The notes under the pieces are model-generated. The model was not told the DNA's origin, did not search any database, and saw only the letters and a program-made list of their open reading frames with translations. Made by a program: the position numbers and the translations under genes. This document shows positions 7,110-8,967 of a DNA stretch of 8,967 nucleotides, piece by piece (position 1 is the first letter of the stretch; each line of letters opens with the position of its first letter). The DNA is from Candidatus Poseidoniia archaeon (GTDB lineage: Archaea; Thermoplasmatota; Poseidoniia; MGIII; CG-Epi1): the NCBI GenBank assembly GCA_029941645.1, contig JAPYSZ010000006.1, forward strand, positions 20,930-29,896, read 5' to 3'.

Positions 7110-8876
7110 ATGACTGATACGGCACCGATTTACAGATTAATTTCACATATGAAACAACATCGTTCTACGATGTGGTTGGCTACTCTTTTTTCAATTCTTA
7201 ACAAAATATTTGACTTGGCACCTCCTTTGTTGATTGGAGCTGCAGTCGATGTCGTGGCTAGGCAAGAAGAATCTGCATTGTCGAATTATGGTTATACAGA
7301 TCCCAAAGACCAATTGATTCTTCTTTCTGTATTGACAGTTATTATTTGGTTTTTTGAATCACTCTTTGAATACTTTTATGGGGTTTTGTGGAGAAATCTG
7401 GCACAAACAGTTCAGCATGAATTGAGATTGGATGCTTATTCACACATTCAAGAATTGGAAATGGCTTGGTTTAGCGATCAATCAAAAGGCGAGTTGATGT
7501 CAATTCTGAATGATGATATTAATCAATTAGAAAGATTTTTGGACAAAGGAGCGAATGAACTATTACAAGTGGGAACAACGGTTGTTGTCATTAGTGCAAT
7601 TTTCTTCTACATCTCACCAGCTATAGCAATTTATTCTATTATTCCAATTCCCATCATAATTTGGGGTTCGTTTAGATTTCAATCACGAATAGGCCCTCAT
7701 TATACGGAAGTTAGAAAAGAAGTGGGTCTTCTGAATGCTCTCCTTTCTAATAATTTGAGTGGTATTAGTACAATCAAAAGTTTTACTAGTGAGGAACTTG
7801 AAGTTGAGCGTGTGAGAGCTGCTTCACAGGCATATCGTGAGGCAAATCGTAGAGCTATAAGGTTGAGTGCAGCTTTTGTTCCATTAATTCGAATGGCGAT
7901 TTTAGTAGGTTTCACAGCTACTCTTCTTCATGGTGGTTTCGTTACCCTTAATGGAGGAATGGAAATTGCATCATACAGTGTTATGATTTTTATGATGCAA
8001 AGGCTGCTTTGGCCGTTGACAAGATTGGGAGAAACTTTTGATTTATATCAAAGAGCAATGGTTTCTACAACTAGAGTTTTGAACTTATTAGACACTGAAA
8101 TAAGCGTTCAAGAGGGTGACAGAGAATTAGATATAACTAAAGTTAAGGGAGACATAAGATTTGAAGATGTTAGTTTTGCTTATCCTGAACGTGAGGAAGT
8201 TATAAGCAATCTTAGTTTATCTGTTAAACCCGGATCAACACAAGCTATTGTCGGTTCTACTGGGAGTGGTAAGACAACATTGATTCGTTTATTATTGAGA
8301 TTTCATGATAATTCATCAGGCGAAATATTTTTGGATGGAAGTGAAATTAAAAATTTGAAGATTAAGAGTCTTAGATCATCAATTTCATTGGTAACTCAAA
8401 CGATTATATTGTTTCCTGGAACCGTCACGCAGAACATAGCATATGGGAAGGAAGGAGCCACAGAAGATGAAATAATATCCTCAGCTAAGACAGCTGAAGC
8501 TCATGATTTCATAATGAAATTACCTTTTGGATATGAAACACAGATTGGAGAAGGTGGTCATAAATTATCAGGAGGACAACGACAACGTCTTTCGATAGCT
8601 AGAGCTGTTTTGAAGGATGCTCCTATCCTTGTATTAGATGAGGCTACATCCTCAGTAGATAATGAAACTGAAGAAGCTCTTCAGAAGTCTTTAGAGGTAA
8701 TATCAAAGGATCGAACAACAATTGTTATAGCTCATCGTTTATCAACAATAAGACATAGTGATTCAATAATTGTTCTAGATGATGGTAAGGTAATAGAATC
8801 TGGAACACATGAAGAATTATTGGCCAATAATTCACAATATTCGAAACTTTGGAATGTTCAGACAGGTAAGCGGTAG
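7110..8876 (+). CDS. ABC exporter half-transporter (MsbA/multidrug-type, fused membrane and ATPase domains)
   Basis: A 588-residue protein of the usual length for a type IV ABC exporter, expected to work as a dimer in the membrane. The membrane domain (about 20-320) has about six helices, with WFSDQSKGELMSILNDDINQ (120-139) matching the first coupling-helix region of this family and IKSFTSEELEVER (222-234) typical of the second. The ATPase domain (about 345-588) has A-loop Tyr358, Walker A GSTGSGKT (382-389), Q-loop Gln430, signature LSGGQRQR (486-493), Walker B ILVLDEA (506-512), D-loop SSVD (514-517) and switch His542; all catalytic residues are present. It starts directly after the DppF-like stop with only a weak ribosome site, which suggests coupled translation. 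Substrate cannot be told from sequence; lipids, drugs and peptides are all possible. It is unrelated in fold to the import permease beside it. Confidence 0.93.
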   Translation: MTDTAPIYRLISHMKQHRSTMWLATLFSILNKIFDLAPPLLIGAAVDVVARQEESALSNYGYTDPKDQLILLSVLTVIIWFFESLFEYFYGVLWRNLAQTVQHELRLDAYSHIQELEMAWFSDQSKGELMSILNDDINQLERFLDKGANELLQVGTTVVVISAIFFYISPAIAIYSIIPIPIIIWGSFRFQSRIGPHYTEVRKEVGLLNALLSNNLSGISTIKSFTSEELEVERVRAASQAYREANRRAIRLSAAFVPLIRMAILVGFTATLLHGGFVTLNGGMEIASYSVMIFMMQRLLWPLTRLGETFDLYQRAMVSTTRVLNLLDTEISVQEGDRELDITKVKGDIRFEDVSFAYPEREEVISNLSLSVKPGSTQAIVGSTGSGKTTLIRLLLRFHDNSSGEIFLDGSEIKNLKIKSLRSSISLVTQTIILFPGTVTQNIAYGKEGATEDEIISSAKTAEAHDFIMKLPFGYETQIGEGGHKLSGGQRQRLSIARAVLKDAPILVLDEATSSVDNETEEALQKSLEVISKDRTTIVIAHRLSTIRHSDSIIVLDDGKVIESGTHEELLANNSQYSKLWNVQTGKR

Positions 8877-8913
8877 TTGCTCTTATCACCCCCTCTCTTT
8901 GATTCCTATTATC

Positions 8914-8967
8914 GGGCCCGTAGATCAGCCTGGAAGATCGCCTGCTTTGCAAGCAGGAGGCCTCGGG
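8914..8967 (+). tRNA. tRNA-Ala (anticodon TGC), 3' end cut off by the window
   Basis: Acceptor 5' strand GGGCCCG (8914-8920), T8-A9, D stem GATC paired with GATC (8923-8926 with 8936-8939) with GG in the D loop, anticodon stem CCTGC/GCAGG (8941-8945 with 8953-8957) and loop TTTGCAA with TGC at 8948-8950. A five-base variable region precedes the 5' half of the T stem (TCGGG) at the window end. The T loop, acceptor 3' strand and G3:U70 identity pair lie beyond the window. It lies 37 bases after the exporter stop, and no clear separate promoter is visible. Confidence 0.93.

Noticed and set aside
8877..8913. Pyrimidine-rich stretch after the exporter as a terminator or tRNA promoter
   Set aside because: There is no long T run, hairpin or clear TATA box; the gap is too short and ambiguous to call.
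8941..8957. GC-rich inverted repeat CCTGC-GCAGG that could be read as a terminator hairpin
   Set aside because: It is the anticodon stem-loop of the tRNA-Ala gene.
1..8967. CRISPR array, insertion sequence or phage genes
   Set aside because: No direct-repeat array, transposase motif or terminal inverted repeat was seen; the region reads as an ordinary transport operon.

Overview
The window is AT-rich and all its genes lie on the + strand, packed with almost no intergenic space. It looks like a marine planktonic euryarchaeon, most likely Marine Group II (Poseidoniales) or a relative. This is inferred from a lipoprotein with PKD domains, a single-pass protein with a VPPG-type module, an archaeal-looking tRNA-Ala, short GGTGA/AGGAG ribosome sites and one gene with no ribosome site. 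The lineage call is from recall and no search was run.

Layout: 1-420 is the 3' end of a membrane protein gene that is open at the window edge. It overlaps by 4 bases a PKD-PKD-solute-binding lipoprotein (417-2768). After a 25-base gap comes one long gene fusing both permease subunits of a peptide/nickel-type ABC importer (2794-5052). Two ATPase genes follow (5053-6084 and 6081-7109), then an ABC-exporter half-transporter (7110-8876). After a 37-base gap a tRNA-Ala(UGC) gene starts at 8914 and runs off the end. No stretch of more than 300 bases lacks a gene.

How they work together: the lipoprotein would sit on the outer face of the membrane and deliver peptides or similar solutes to the DppB-DppC fusion, which is powered by the DppD-like and DppF-like ATPases. 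Overlaps or zero spacing join most genes, so this is probably one operon, with a possible extra promoter before the permease. The exporter and the VPPG protein are physically linked to the importer, but their functional link is unproven.

The unusual part is the architecture of the importer. The two permeases are one chain joined by about four extra membrane helices. The DppD-like ATPase carries a hydrophobic hairpin inserted between its Q-loop and signature motif. Both ATPases lack the C-terminal cysteine cluster common in this family. Together these suggest a membrane-elaborated Dpp/Opp variant.
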